NCBI GenBank assembly: GCA_012798795.1
Contig: JAAZMN010000032.1
Span: 1-33,204, forward strand
From: Bacillota bacterium
Lineage (GTDB): Bacteria > Bacillota > Limnochordia > Darwinibacteriales > DTU012
Direction: 5' to 3'
DNA length: 33,204 nucleotides
The position numbers were made by a program, and so were the translations under genes. Shown one piece after another: positions 8,849 through 16,436 of this stretch. How positions within the stretch are numbered: the stretch's first letter is position 1; every line of letters starts with the position of its first letter. The notes under the pieces are model-generated. The model searched no databases. It was not told the origin of the DNA and saw only the letters and a program-made list of their open reading frames with translations.

Positions 8849-9514
8849 CTAATTAAATGGTGATTTTATCAGTGCTTGGACAATGTAATAGCGGAGTAAT
8901 AAATATGATAAAATAACCATAATTACAGCAGCTAAAGGAGAAAGTATTTGAGAAATTAAAATAAAGTCATACAAGCCGTGCATGAAAGCAGCAATAAGCA
9001 GACCCTTTATTAAATCAGTGTGAGGCTCTTGTCCAAATTTCGCTCTACCGCAAAATGCACCGAAAATACCGGAAAAGCAAGCATGAGCCAAAGAAGCAGT
9101 AAATGCTCTGAATGGAACAATGGAAAGCCCGAAAGCTGCAGTATAAAGTATATTTTCTACCACAGAAAATCCAATCCCCGCAGTGATTCCATAGATGATT
9201 CCGTCCATAGGTTCATTTAGTTCATAACTTTTAAAGGCGGCGAAATAGACAGCAGCTGCTTTAAAAAATTCCTCTCCAAGACCAATAACAAGAAAAGACA
9301 TTATTGCCTTAGTTGTTAACGAATGCTCTTGAGTCAAAAAGCTGCTAAAAGGATACTCCAGGAGCGCTGCAAACACAACCGACGCTGCCCCTGCTAAAAA
9401 CACACGAACTAATAAGAAAAACGGTTCCGGTTCAAATCTGTCCTGAAGATAAAAATATCGCACCCAGAGCAGTCCGGGAATTAATGATGCGAGCACAACT
9501 ACTACAAAATTCAA
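8849..9514 (-). CDS. prsW: PrsW family intramembrane metalloprotease
   Basis: Polytopic membrane protease of the PrsW/CAAX-protease-like superfamily. PrsW proteins cleave anti-sigma factors in Bacillus and Clostridioides; the target here is unknown. I choose TTG 9514 as start because AGGAG lies exactly seven bases upstream and the product then begins directly with a membrane helix (NFVVVVLASLIPGLLWV). The frame is open to 9583, but that extension has no ribosome site. The 221-residue product has about seven hydrophobic segments and the expected motifs: EExxK (E81, E82, K85), E120-N121, H144 in SLAHACFSG, and H179 with D183 near the C-terminus. It is divergent from the superoxide reductase gene. 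Confidence 0.88.
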   Translation of the reverse strand: MNFVVVVLASLIPGLLWVRYFYLQDRFEPEPFFLLVRVFLAGAASVVFAALLEYPFSSFLTQEHSLTTKAIMSFLVIGLGEEFFKAAAVYFAAFKSYELNEPMDGIIYGITAGIGFSVVENILYTAAFGLSIVPFRAFTASLAHACFSGIFGAFCGRAKFGQEPHTDLIKGLLIAAFMHGLYDFILISQILSPLAAVIMVILSYLLLRYYIVQALIKSPFN

Positions 9515-9599
9515 GTCACCACTCCTAAAGAAATTGATCTTTTCATTAATGTCAGCTATTTTAAAATGATCTATACTTACCAAATACTCATTTGTGATG

Positions 9600-9650
9600 A
9601 ATAACTTTAATCAACGCTGCAGGACTTTCCAAAAATTAGTTGAAGTTATT
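9600..9650. promoter_or_regulatory. Interrupted inverted repeat upstream of superoxide reductase
   Basis: AATAACTT (9600-9607) with CAAC (9612-9615) is mirrored by GTTG (9639-9642) with AAGTTATT (9643-9650). The arms match perfectly apart from a four-base insert (TAAT) in the left arm. It lies between the divergent prsW-like and superoxide reductase genes, about 40 bp before the latter. It could be an operator or an mRNA hairpin. It does not match the PerR or Fur box consensus I know. Confidence 0.35.
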
Positions 9651-9690
9651 AGTAGACATTACCATTAGCTAAAGATCAGGAGGATAAATT

Positions 9691-10083
9691 ATGAAAAAGA
9701 TTGCTGATGTTTTACGAAGTGGTGATTGGAAGAACGAAAAGCATGTACCGATAATCACTGCACCTAAATCCGTGAAAAAAGATGAGAGCTTCACAGTAGC
9801 AGTTCACGTCGGTGAAAATATTCCCCACCCTAATACTACTGAGCATCATATTCGCTGGATTAAACTGCTTTTCCAACCAGATGATGGCTTTACTTATGAA
9901 TTAGGAGACTTTCAGTTTACTGCACATGGCGAAGCAACAGCCGGAGCTAATCAAGGGCCAGCATACACTGAACCTAAAATTACAGCTGAAATAAAATTAA
10001 AGACGTCCGGTACTCTGATGGCACTGAGTTTCTGCAATATCCATGGATTATGGGAATATTACCAGCAAATTGAAGTTATATAA
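9691..10083 (+). CDS. Superoxide reductase (desulfoferrodoxin family, one-iron type)
   Basis: Reduces superoxide to hydrogen peroxide without making oxygen, the typical defence of strict anaerobes; electrons usually come from rubredoxin. The 130-residue protein has the single Fe(His)4Cys centre: H18 in EKHVP, H46 and H52 in IPHPNTTEHHI, C115 and H118 in FCNIHGLWE, with E16 and K17 in the position of the catalytic glutamate/lysine pair. There is no N-terminal desulforedoxin CxxC domain, so it is the neelaredoxin-type enzyme. The ATG has AGGAGG seven bases upstream. It stands alone on the plus strand, ending in a perfect terminator stem shared with convergent murG. Confidence 0.95.
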   Translation: MKKIADVLRSGDWKNEKHVPIITAPKSVKKDESFTVAVHVGENIPHPNTTEHHIRWIKLLFQPDDGFTYELGDFQFTAHGEATAGANQGPAYTEPKITAEIKLKTSGTLMALSFCNIHGLWEYYQQIEVI

Positions 10084-10088
10084 CTTAC

Positions 10089-10132
10089 CATACCTCATCT
10101 GAATTTAGCTGTGGGTGAGGTATGTTTATTTT
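10089..10132. terminator. Bidirectional terminator between superoxide reductase and murG
   Basis: CATACCTCA (10089-10097) pairs perfectly with TGAGGTATG (10116-10124), and the stem can extend by two more pairs. On the plus strand it is followed by TTTATTTT; on the minus strand by TGGTAAGTTA, so it works best for the superoxide reductase transcript. It overlaps the last codons of murG. Confidence 0.75.
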
Positions 10133-11201
10133 ACTGATTTCCACTCAGTTTTTCAATTAGCTTGATAATTTCATCAGAAGCATTTTTTAACTTAGACTGT
10201 TCCATTGCTTTTACATAATCTGCTTGCTTATGATTTAAATGCCGAATAGTGCTTAATAATTCACTTTGAGTTAAATTCTCTTCTTTCAATACTACGCTAA
10301 AACCTTGTTTTGCAAATGATTCTGCATTTAACACTTGATCTCCCCGGCTAGCTCCTTTGGATAAAGGAATTAATACATGAGGTTTTTTTAATGCCAATAA
10401 TTCAAATAAAACATTAGCACCGGCTCTTGAAACAACCAGGTCGGCAAGGGCAAATATATCAGGCAGTTCTTGAGAAACATATTCAAACTGGCAGTAGCCT
10501 GGAGCTTCAATTGATAAATCCAAATTGCCTTTACCGCAGATATGAATCAATTGAAATTCGCGCAGTAGTTCATCTAATCCTAAGCGAATTACCTGATTAA
10601 TCCGTACAGCCCCCAAGCTCCCTCCTATAACCAATATTACCGGTTTTTCTTCTGTAAACTTACACATTTCTCGGGCTCGGTTCTTGTCACCAGAAAACAG
10701 CGTCTTCCTAATGGGATTACCGGTAATTGTTGCTTTCTCTTTAGGTACATATTCAATTGTTTCTGGGAAAGCAAGACACAGATGGGCAGCAAATGGCAAT
10801 GCTAGTTTATTGGCAAGCCCGGGAGTGAAATCAGACTCATGTAAAACTACAGGAATTCCCAGAAACTTAGCTGCCACAGATACCGGCAGCGAAACAAAAC
10901 CGCCTTTACTGAAAACAATGTTAGGTCTAATTTTTCGTAATATAAAATAAGCATCAATGACACCTTTTACCACTCTAAACGGATCAGTGAAATTCTTTAC
11001 ATCAAAGTACCGCCGCAGTTTTCCTGCACTAATGGGATGGTATGGAATTGAATCACCAATTAATTCACGTTCTATCCCATAATGCGTACCGATGTAATCA
11101 ATTTTCCAATTTAGTTTAGTTAATTCTGGAATTAATGCTAAGTTTGGAGTAACATGACCAGCAGAACCACCGCCTGTTAAAACAATCCTTTTCACCCGCA
11201 T
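10131..11201 (-). CDS. murG: MurG: UDP-GlcNAc:lipid I N-acetylglucosaminyltransferase
   Basis: Makes lipid II from lipid I at the inner face of the membrane, the last cytoplasmic step of peptidoglycan precursor synthesis. The 356-residue GT28/GT-B protein shows the N-terminal lipid-binding loop GGGSAGHVTPN (residues 10-20), the second glycine loop SKGGFVSLPV, VVLHESDFTPGLANKL, the linker GNPIRK, GGSLGAVRIN and the UDP-GlcNAc site with SRAGANVLFELLALKKPHV. The start ATG 11201 has TAGGAGG upstream. Odd point: murG usually sits in the mra/dcw cluster, whereas here it is alone, flanked by a superoxide reductase and a hydrolase fusion on the other strand. Some Bacillota have a second, dcw-external MurG homologue, so this could be a paralogue. 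Very sure of family. Confidence 0.95.
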   Translation of the reverse strand: MRVKRIVLTGGGSAGHVTPNLALIPELTKLNWKIDYIGTHYGIERELIGDSIPYHPISAGKLRRYFDVKNFTDPFRVVKGVIDAYFILRKIRPNIVFSKGGFVSLPVSVAAKFLGIPVVLHESDFTPGLANKLALPFAAHLCLAFPETIEYVPKEKATITGNPIRKTLFSGDKNRAREMCKFTEEKPVILVIGGSLGAVRINQVIRLGLDELLREFQLIHICGKGNLDLSIEAPGYCQFEYVSQELPDIFALADLVVSRAGANVLFELLALKKPHVLIPLSKGASRGDQVLNAESFAKQGFSVVLKEENLTQSELLSTIRHLNHKQADYVKAMEQSKLKNASDEIIKLIEKLSGNQ

Positions 11202-11305
11202 ATGCCTCCTACCTCAAATCTAATGAAGTGCTTACATTAAGAGTAACAGAATTTCCCATATTTTCCAAGACCTGCATTGAATGTCCTTGCACTAAGCAGG
11301 AAATC

Positions 11306-11341
11306 TTACCATAACATAGAAACTATGCATATAATTACCAA
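11306..11341. promoter_or_regulatory. Overlapping divergent promoters with internal palindrome
   Basis: Plus strand: TTACCA (11306-11311), 18-bp spacer, TATAAT (11330-11335) for the operon at 11363. Minus strand: TTGGTA (11341-11336), 17-bp spacer, TATGTT (11318-11313), a possible murG promoter. The palindrome CATAG-AAA-CTATG (11315-11327) lies inside both. Such a site could bind a regulator, for instance the HTH domain of the first operon gene. All of these boxes are imperfect except the plus-strand -10. Confidence 0.4.
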
Positions 11342-11362
11342 TAACTCTAAGGGGGGTATATT

Positions 11363-12160
11363 ATGTCAGATAGAATACCTCTAGAAGACTTATTCGGCGA
11401 TATTATTCAAAAAGCACGTCAAGGGTTGAATTTCAGCCAACAAGATTTGGCTGAAAAACTTGATTTGACTCTTAAACAAATTGAAGCAATTGAATCATAT
11501 CGTTTAATTCCTGAAAGGATATATATTAATCGACTGGCTCGTGTTCTCCAATTAAACCCGGTGCGATTAGGGAATATCATTAAACTAAAATCCATTAATT
11601 CTTTTATAAAGACTGTAACTGATGCTTTTGAAACTCATATCTTATATGGAAAACCCGGCCAAGCAAATTGTTATATTACAGTATCAAAACGCATAAAATC
11701 ATGTGTGATTATTGATCCGGGAGTCAATATTAATCGGATTACCGAAATAATAAAACAAATCGACTGCCAACCTCAAGCTGTATTGATCACTCATAATCAT
11801 ACAGATCACACCCATAACTTGAATGCTATCGTTGAATTGTATAATTGTGAAGTATATCCGGATACCATCAGTGCTCTAGAACTAACTGCTTTACTGCCTG
11901 AAATCGAAATTTGGAAAACACCCGGTCACTCCGATGAGAGTAAGTGCTTTCTCCTACCAGGATCTATATTTGTCGGCGATTTAATGTTTGCCGGTTCAGT
12001 AGGCAGAGCCAACCCTAAGTGTTGGGCTAGACATCGAGAATTTGTAAATCAAGTACTGACACTGGAAAATGACACTTATATTTTCCCAGGACATGGACCG
12101 GTAACTACAGTTAAGACAGAGAAGAAGATTAATCCTTTTTATGAATTAGAGGCGAAATAA
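11363..12160 (+). CDS. XRE-type HTH domain fused to metallo-beta-lactamase-fold hydrolase
   Basis: Two domains in 265 residues. Residues about 13-70 are a helix-turn-helix of XRE/Cro type (FSQQDLAEKLDLTLKQIEAIE). Residues about 85-250 are a metallo-beta-lactamase fold close to glyoxalase II: NCYIT start, DPG at 118-120, the metal motif H144-x-H146-x-D148-H149 (THNHTDH), H189 in TPGHS, D206 in VGDLMF and H244 in FPGHGP. All metal ligands are present, so it is probably an active hydrolase. Substrate unknown; the C-terminal substrate helices of true glyoxalase II are short or absent. Start ATG 11363 has AAGGGGGG upstream. It is followed after two bases by the ATP-grasp-like gene. The fusion suggests a ligand-responsive regulator or a self-regulated enzyme. 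Confidence 0.85.
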   Translation: MSDRIPLEDLFGDIIQKARQGLNFSQQDLAEKLDLTLKQIEAIESYRLIPERIYINRLARVLQLNPVRLGNIIKLKSINSFIKTVTDAFETHILYGKPGQANCYITVSKRIKSCVIIDPGVNINRITEIIKQIDCQPQAVLITHNHTDHTHNLNAIVELYNCEVYPDTISALELTALLPEIEIWKTPGHSDESKCFLLPGSIFVGDLMFAGSVGRANPKCWARHREFVNQVLTLENDTYIFPGHGPVTTVKTEKKINPFYELEAK

Positions 12161-12162
12161 AA

Positions 12163-13575
12163 ATGAAACAACCGGTTCAAATGTGTAAGTTCATTAATGA
12201 AAATCTTGCAGAAGTCAATTTATTTGGAGACGATCAACGCAAATTGAATACAGTCCAAAATAGTACTTTCCGCATCTCTCCGCAACCGTTTACCATTGAT
12301 ATTGATACATACAATGTACTGAACAATCTGGGCCCGTTACTATATAAGTTTTATCAAGGGATAAATAATCTGTACGATTTATCAGTTCGTGGGCATCTTC
12401 CTAATTGGATCCACCTATACCTTGATGCCGGTAAAACCGAACTGGTGCTCAATTATGGGCAAATGCGTCGCTTTAAGCAAGATATACCATTAATAATTCG
12501 CCCAGACATTATTCTTACAGACAATGGATTAAGTATATCCGAACTGGACTCCGTTCCCGGCGGATTTGGCCTACTTGCTGCTTTATCAGAACAATATGCC
12601 GAATTGGGCTGGGAACTCGTTGGTGGAAATGACGGTATTATAAAAGGTTTTTCTAATATTATTCGTTCACTCACCGATAAACCTAATCCTATTTTGGCAA
12701 TTATTGTTTCACAGGAATCCAGTGACTATTTAGGTGAAATGCAATGGACAGCCTCTGCTCTTAATAAACATGGATTACTAAGTTTTACTACTGCGCCTGA
12801 AGATATTATTTTCAAAGAAAACGGATTGTTTGTTGAAAAAAATAATCAATTATACCAGATTGATGTAGTCTATCGATTCTTTGAACTGTTTGATCTAAAA
12901 AATATCCCTAAAATTGATCTAATCCTCTATGCAATTCGCAAACAATTAGTAGTAGTCACTCCGCCGATAAAAAGCTATCTTGAAGAGAAAATGTTGTTTG
13001 CACTTTTCCACCATCCCGGTTTAAAAGATTACTGGATTAGTCAGCTTGGAGAATCAGGCTTTCATCAATTAAAGAAAGTTTTCCCTTATACATGGATATT
13101 GGATAATCGACCTGTTCCACCATATGCAACCATTCCAAATTTAAATATAGCAGAAAACCCAGTTACAGATTGGAATCAACTGAAAACAATGACTAAAAGC
13201 CAGCGAGAACTAGTAATCAAAATCTCCGGCTTTTCTGAACTTGCTTGGGGAAGCCGTGGCGTAAGTATCGGTCATGACATGTCTAAAGCTGACTGGGCGG
13301 AAGTTATCGACAACGCCCTTGATAGCTTTCCCAATAATCCATATATACTGCAGAGATTTATGAAAGGCAGGCAAGTTTCAGCAGAGTATTATGATTTTGA
13401 AGAAAATAAACTGAAAAACATGCGGGGACGGGTTAGACTGTGCCCCTATTATATGATATATGATGATAAAGTACATCTAACCGGTGCTTTGGCTACCATC
13501 TGCCCTCTCAATAAAAAAATAATTCACGGCATGGTAGATTCGATCATGATTCCCACATCATTAGCAGAGGAGTGA
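12163..13575 (+). CDS. ATP-grasp-like protein, probable ligase (uncharacterised)
   Basis: I do not recognise a characterised homologue. The 470-residue protein resembles glutathionylspermidine-synthase-like or circularly permuted ATP-grasp proteins in two places: RPDIILTDNGLSISELDSVP (113-132) followed by GGFGL, and VIKISGFSELAWGSRGVSIG (351-370), which looks like a nucleotide-binding strand and glycine loop with K353 as the ATP lysine. PYILQRFMKGRQVS (393-406) fits the hinge, and RGRVRLCPYYMI near residue 421 the metal-binding strands. No signal peptide or membrane helix is evident. The ATG lies two bases after the previous stop with GAGGCG upstream, and its stop overlaps the aminomutase start. 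Ligase activity is inference; a non-ligase kinase or transferase role is possible. Confidence 0.6.
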   Translation: MKQPVQMCKFINENLAEVNLFGDDQRKLNTVQNSTFRISPQPFTIDIDTYNVLNNLGPLLYKFYQGINNLYDLSVRGHLPNWIHLYLDAGKTELVLNYGQMRRFKQDIPLIIRPDIILTDNGLSISELDSVPGGFGLLAALSEQYAELGWELVGGNDGIIKGFSNIIRSLTDKPNPILAIIVSQESSDYLGEMQWTASALNKHGLLSFTTAPEDIIFKENGLFVEKNNQLYQIDVVYRFFELFDLKNIPKIDLILYAIRKQLVVVTPPIKSYLEEKMLFALFHHPGLKDYWISQLGESGFHQLKKVFPYTWILDNRPVPPYATIPNLNIAENPVTDWNQLKTMTKSQRELVIKISGFSELAWGSRGVSIGHDMSKADWAEVIDNALDSFPNNPYILQRFMKGRQVSAEYYDFEENKLKNMRGRVRLCPYYMIYDDKVHLTGALATICPLNKKIIHGMVDSIMIPTSLAEE

Positions 13576-14678
13576 GTGACATATACAGACAAGAAAAGAA
13601 TTGGCGAAACTGGAGTTGGCAGTTTGCTAACCGGCTGCGGACTCAAGCAGATTTTGAAAAGTATTTTACTCTTACAGACAGCGAAAAAATGGCCTTTTTG
13701 GGCAAACCGCCTTTTGCAGTGGCTGTCACTCCTTATTATGCATCGCTAATAGATAAATTGAATCCTAACTGCCCTATCAGGCGTCAGGCAATACCATTAA
13801 GTCAAGAATTAACTTGTGGCATCAATGATTTAACGGATCCGCTTAATGAAGAAAGATTATCTCCCGTTGATAATTTGATCCACCGTTATCCTGATCGAGT
13901 ATTATTAATTGCTACTGAAATCTGTCACACATACTGCCGTCACTGCACTCGCAGGAGAAGAGTAGGGGTTAAAAAATTAGTAATTAGTCATGAACAGTTA
14001 AACAATGCAGTGGCCTATATCAGCAGTAATAAACAAATACGCGATGTATTAATCAGCGGCGGTGACCCATTGACCTTAAATGATCAACAGTTGGAAAAAA
14101 TTATCAAAGCGATTAGAGATATCCCGCATGTTGAAGTAATCCGAATTGGCACCCGGACCCCTGTTACTAACCCATTTCGAATTACAGAAGAACTGGTTCA
14201 AATGTTAAAAGCATATCATCCTCTTTGGATGAATACTCAGTTTAATCATTATCTGGAAATTACGGAAGAAGCAAAGCAGGCATGTAAATTACTAGTTGAT
14301 GCAGGAATACCCTTGGGAAATCAAACAGTATTACTGCGGGGAATCAATGACAGCGTAGAAGTCCAGAAAAAGCTAGTTCAAAAATTAATTCAAATCCGAG
14401 TTCGGCCCTATTACTTATACCAATGTGACCTAGCCGAAGGTATTGAGCATTTTCGAACACCGGTAGCACTGGGAACAGAAATTATGGAAAGTTTACAGGG
14501 CCATACTTCTGGATTTGCGGTTCCATCTTTTGTGATTGATGCACCTGGTGGCGGTGGTAAGATTCCTGTATTACCACAATATGTAATCTGCCAAACTCCA
14601 AAAAAAGTTGTGCTGAGAAATTATGAAGGAAAAATGTTTACTTATCCCGAACCAAATAAAAAATGGAAAGAGGAATGA
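13572..14678 (+). CDS. KamA family radical SAM aminomutase (lysine 2,3-aminomutase-like)
   Basis: Predicted to move an alpha-amino group to the beta carbon, using S-adenosylmethionine, a 4Fe-4S cluster and PLP. Compared from memory with Clostridium subterminale lysine 2,3-aminomutase, residues align at a constant offset of seven: cluster cysteines C118, C122, C125 (CHTYCRHC), carboxylate-binding R127, lysine-contacting D286 (YQCDLAEG) and D323 (FVIDAPGGGGK), and PLP lysine K330. Retention of both aspartates favours L-lysine as substrate. The protein stops soon after NYEGKMFTYPEP, at 368 residues, so the C-terminal cysteine-containing tail of the 416-residue enzyme is missing. GTG 13572 overlaps the upstream TGA, with GAGGAG before it. 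The usual partner ablB (beta-lysine acetyltransferase) is absent; an ATP-grasp-like gene takes its place. Confidence 0.88.
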   Translation: MSDIYRQEKNWRNWSWQFANRLRTQADFEKYFTLTDSEKMAFLGKPPFAVAVTPYYASLIDKLNPNCPIRRQAIPLSQELTCGINDLTDPLNEERLSPVDNLIHRYPDRVLLIATEICHTYCRHCTRRRRVGVKKLVISHEQLNNAVAYISSNKQIRDVLISGGDPLTLNDQQLEKIIKAIRDIPHVEVIRIGTRTPVTNPFRITEELVQMLKAYHPLWMNTQFNHYLEITEEAKQACKLLVDAGIPLGNQTVLLRGINDSVEVQKKLVQKLIQIRVRPYYLYQCDLAEGIEHFRTPVALGTEIMESLQGHTSGFAVPSFVIDAPGGGGKIPVLPQYVICQTPKKVVLRNYEGKMFTYPEPNKKWKEE

Positions 14679-14683
14679 AATCT

Positions 14684-15424
14684 ATGAATCCTGTTGCTTT
14701 TTCAATTGGTAGTTTGGATATATATTGGTATGGTATTCTAGTCGCTACCGCATTCTTAATTGGCTACCTAAATACACTGCACAACACAAAGCGATACGGT
14801 CTCGATTCGGATTTAGTACAAGATCTGTTATTCAAGCTCTGTATTGCTGTAATTATCGGTGCACGTTTAGGAGTGATTGTAGTCAACTTAGAATACTATC
14901 TGGCCAATCCTCTGCACATGTTGACCCGTGCAGGTCTTGGTTCCCACGGAGCGATAATAACTGCTATGGTCTTAGGATATTTCTGGGTGAAAAAGGCAAA
15001 CCTATCCTATTGGACCATGGCCGACGCCATTGCACCGTCAATTTCAATAGGACATATTTTCGTGCGTTTAGGAAATTTCATCAACGGAGAACTTTATGGT
15101 TCACCGACAGCTCTGCCTTGGGCAGTCGAATTTCCATACAGCGGACAACCGGTCCATCCGGCACAGATTTATGAAACGCTGATATCTGGGATCATTCTCA
15201 TTTTTGCTCTAAAATGGGCCCGAAAACCCAAATATCCAGGATACGCTTTTTTTAGAGTAATGCTGGTTCATTCTATTGTGCGATTCTTTATTGACTTTAT
15301 TAGACAGCATTCCTCATTAATCGGACCTTTTGTATTAACCCAAATAATTGCACTTGGATTTACAGTTGTACTTACGATACATTTGTTCAGAATTGAATCT
15401 CGCAGACGCAAGGAACAGCAGTAA
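14684..15424 (+). CDS. lgt: Prolipoprotein diacylglyceryl transferase
   Basis: Transfers diacylglycerol from phosphatidylglycerol to the lipobox cysteine of prolipoproteins in the membrane. The 246-residue product has about seven membrane segments and the family motifs: the early DIYWYGILVA, the catalytic-histidine loop LGSHGAI, the signature VRLGNFINGELYG, PWAVEF, HPAQIYE, and the C-terminal IVRFFIDFIRQ. I use ATG 14684 (MNPVAFSIGSLDIYWYG), which is ten bases after AGAGG; in-frame ATGs at 14663 and 14675 overlap the aminomutase end but have poor ribosome spacing. Co-transcription with the preceding three genes is likely from the overlap; whether its function is linked to them is open. Confidence 0.96.
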   Translation: MNPVAFSIGSLDIYWYGILVATAFLIGYLNTLHNTKRYGLDSDLVQDLLFKLCIAVIIGARLGVIVVNLEYYLANPLHMLTRAGLGSHGAIITAMVLGYFWVKKANLSYWTMADAIAPSISIGHIFVRLGNFINGELYGSPTALPWAVEFPYSGQPVHPAQIYETLISGIILIFALKWARKPKYPGYAFFRVMLVHSIVRFFIDFIRQHSSLIGPFVLTQIIALGFTVVLTIHLFRIESRRRKEQQ

Positions 15425-15441
15425 TTTAATTTCTTTTTATG

Positions 15442-16302
15442 CTAATTAGGTTCAATGTGAATACTGATATGATTAGCTTTTTCAATCTTAAGCTTAATTG
15501 CATTTTCCACATCATGTACGATCTGATGGCCTTCGCTAAGACTCATGTCAGAGTCAGCTGTAATGGTTAGCGACACATGATAATCTGTACCAAAACTGTG
15601 TACGAAAACATCTTTTACCGCAGTAATCTCATTAATACTGAGAGCTGCGGTTTTAATTGTTTCTATAATCTCGGATTCCAGTTGTGAATCCATTACCTCA
15701 TCAACAGCTGTTAAAAATATCGCTGCACCGGTTTTAATAATTAACAATGAAACAACGATGGCTGCCAAGGCATCCACCCATGGCCATCCTAATCGGGCTA
15801 GTATTATACCGGTTAGAGAAGCAATCGATGACATAGAATCCGAACGATGATGCCATGCATCTGCTATTAGTGCTTGACTTTGGATCTGTTTACCAACTCT
15901 ATAAGTGTAGCGGTACATCCATTCCTTAACAATTATCGAAATTAAAGCTCCCCAAATAGCGATGCTTGAAGGGGTCACAGCATTACCTATCCGGATTGCC
16001 TTAAATCCTGAATAAAGAATGTTAAAACCCGTTATGATTAGAATAATAGCGAGTATTTTAGCAGCAATAGTTTCAGCTCTGCCATGTCCGTAAGGATGTT
16101 TGGTATCAGCAGGTTGTTTAGCAATCCTCATACCTAATATCACCACGATAGTTGATAAAAAATCCGATGCAGAATGAAAAGAATCGGCAATTAATGCTCT
16201 GCTGTGGGAGAGCAGGCCGATGATTAATTTAAACAATGACAGCAGCCCATTAATAGTTAATGTATGCAGCGATACTTTTTTTGCTTGTTGATAACGGCCC
16301 AT
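15442..16302 (-). CDS. Cation diffusion facilitator family transporter
   Basis: Proton-coupled exporter of divalent metal (zinc, iron, manganese or cobalt cannot be told apart here). The 286-residue protein has six membrane helices in the first 200 residues and a C-terminal cytoplasmic metal-sensing domain. Metal-site residues are visible: ADSFHSASD in helix 2 and ADAWHHRSDS in helix 5, the HxxxD/HHxxD pattern of the family. The ATG at 16302 has GGGGAAG eight bases upstream; a TTG two codons earlier is also open but too close to that site. Convergent with lgt, 17 bp apart. It is separated from ribU by a strong terminator, so it should have its own promoter. Confidence 0.93.
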   Translation of the reverse strand: MGRYQQAKKVSLHTLTINGLLSLFKLIIGLLSHSRALIADSFHSASDFLSTIVVILGMRIAKQPADTKHPYGHGRAETIAAKILAIILIITGFNILYSGFKAIRIGNAVTPSSIAIWGALISIIVKEWMYRYTYRVGKQIQSQALIADAWHHRSDSMSSIASLTGIILARLGWPWVDALAAIVVSLLIIKTGAAIFLTAVDEVMDSQLESEIIETIKTAALSINEITAVKDVFVHSFGTDYHVSLTITADSDMSLSEGHQIVHDVENAIKLKIEKANHISIHIEPN

Positions 16303-16333
16303 GAACAAATCTTCCCCTAAATTTGGTGATAAA

Positions 16334-16379
16334 AAATCTATGAAACTTACTATTAGTACAAGTCAAGTATCATAGATTT
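16334..16379 (-). terminator. Rho-independent terminator of ribU
   Basis: Minus-strand AAATCTATGA (16379-16370) pairs perfectly with TCATAGATTT (16343-16334), followed directly by further T residues (TTTTTT overall). An inner ACTT/AAGT stem can extend it. It lies about 60 bp after the ribU stop and before the CDF gene. Confidence 0.8.
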
Positions 16380-16436
16380 CTTTGCATTCATAATGTATTC
16401 TATGTTTCATCTTGAGATTAGTGCAAATTTATCATC

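Noticed and set aside
9651-9690. Sigma-A promoter for superoxide reductase
   Set aside because: TTGAAG at 9640 has no acceptable -10 box at 16-18 bp; not supported enough to list.
14725-15174. Plus-strand 149-codon frame inside lgt
   Set aside because: Shifted frame within a clear lgt gene; the product has no domain pattern and many cysteines and arginines typical of shadow frames.
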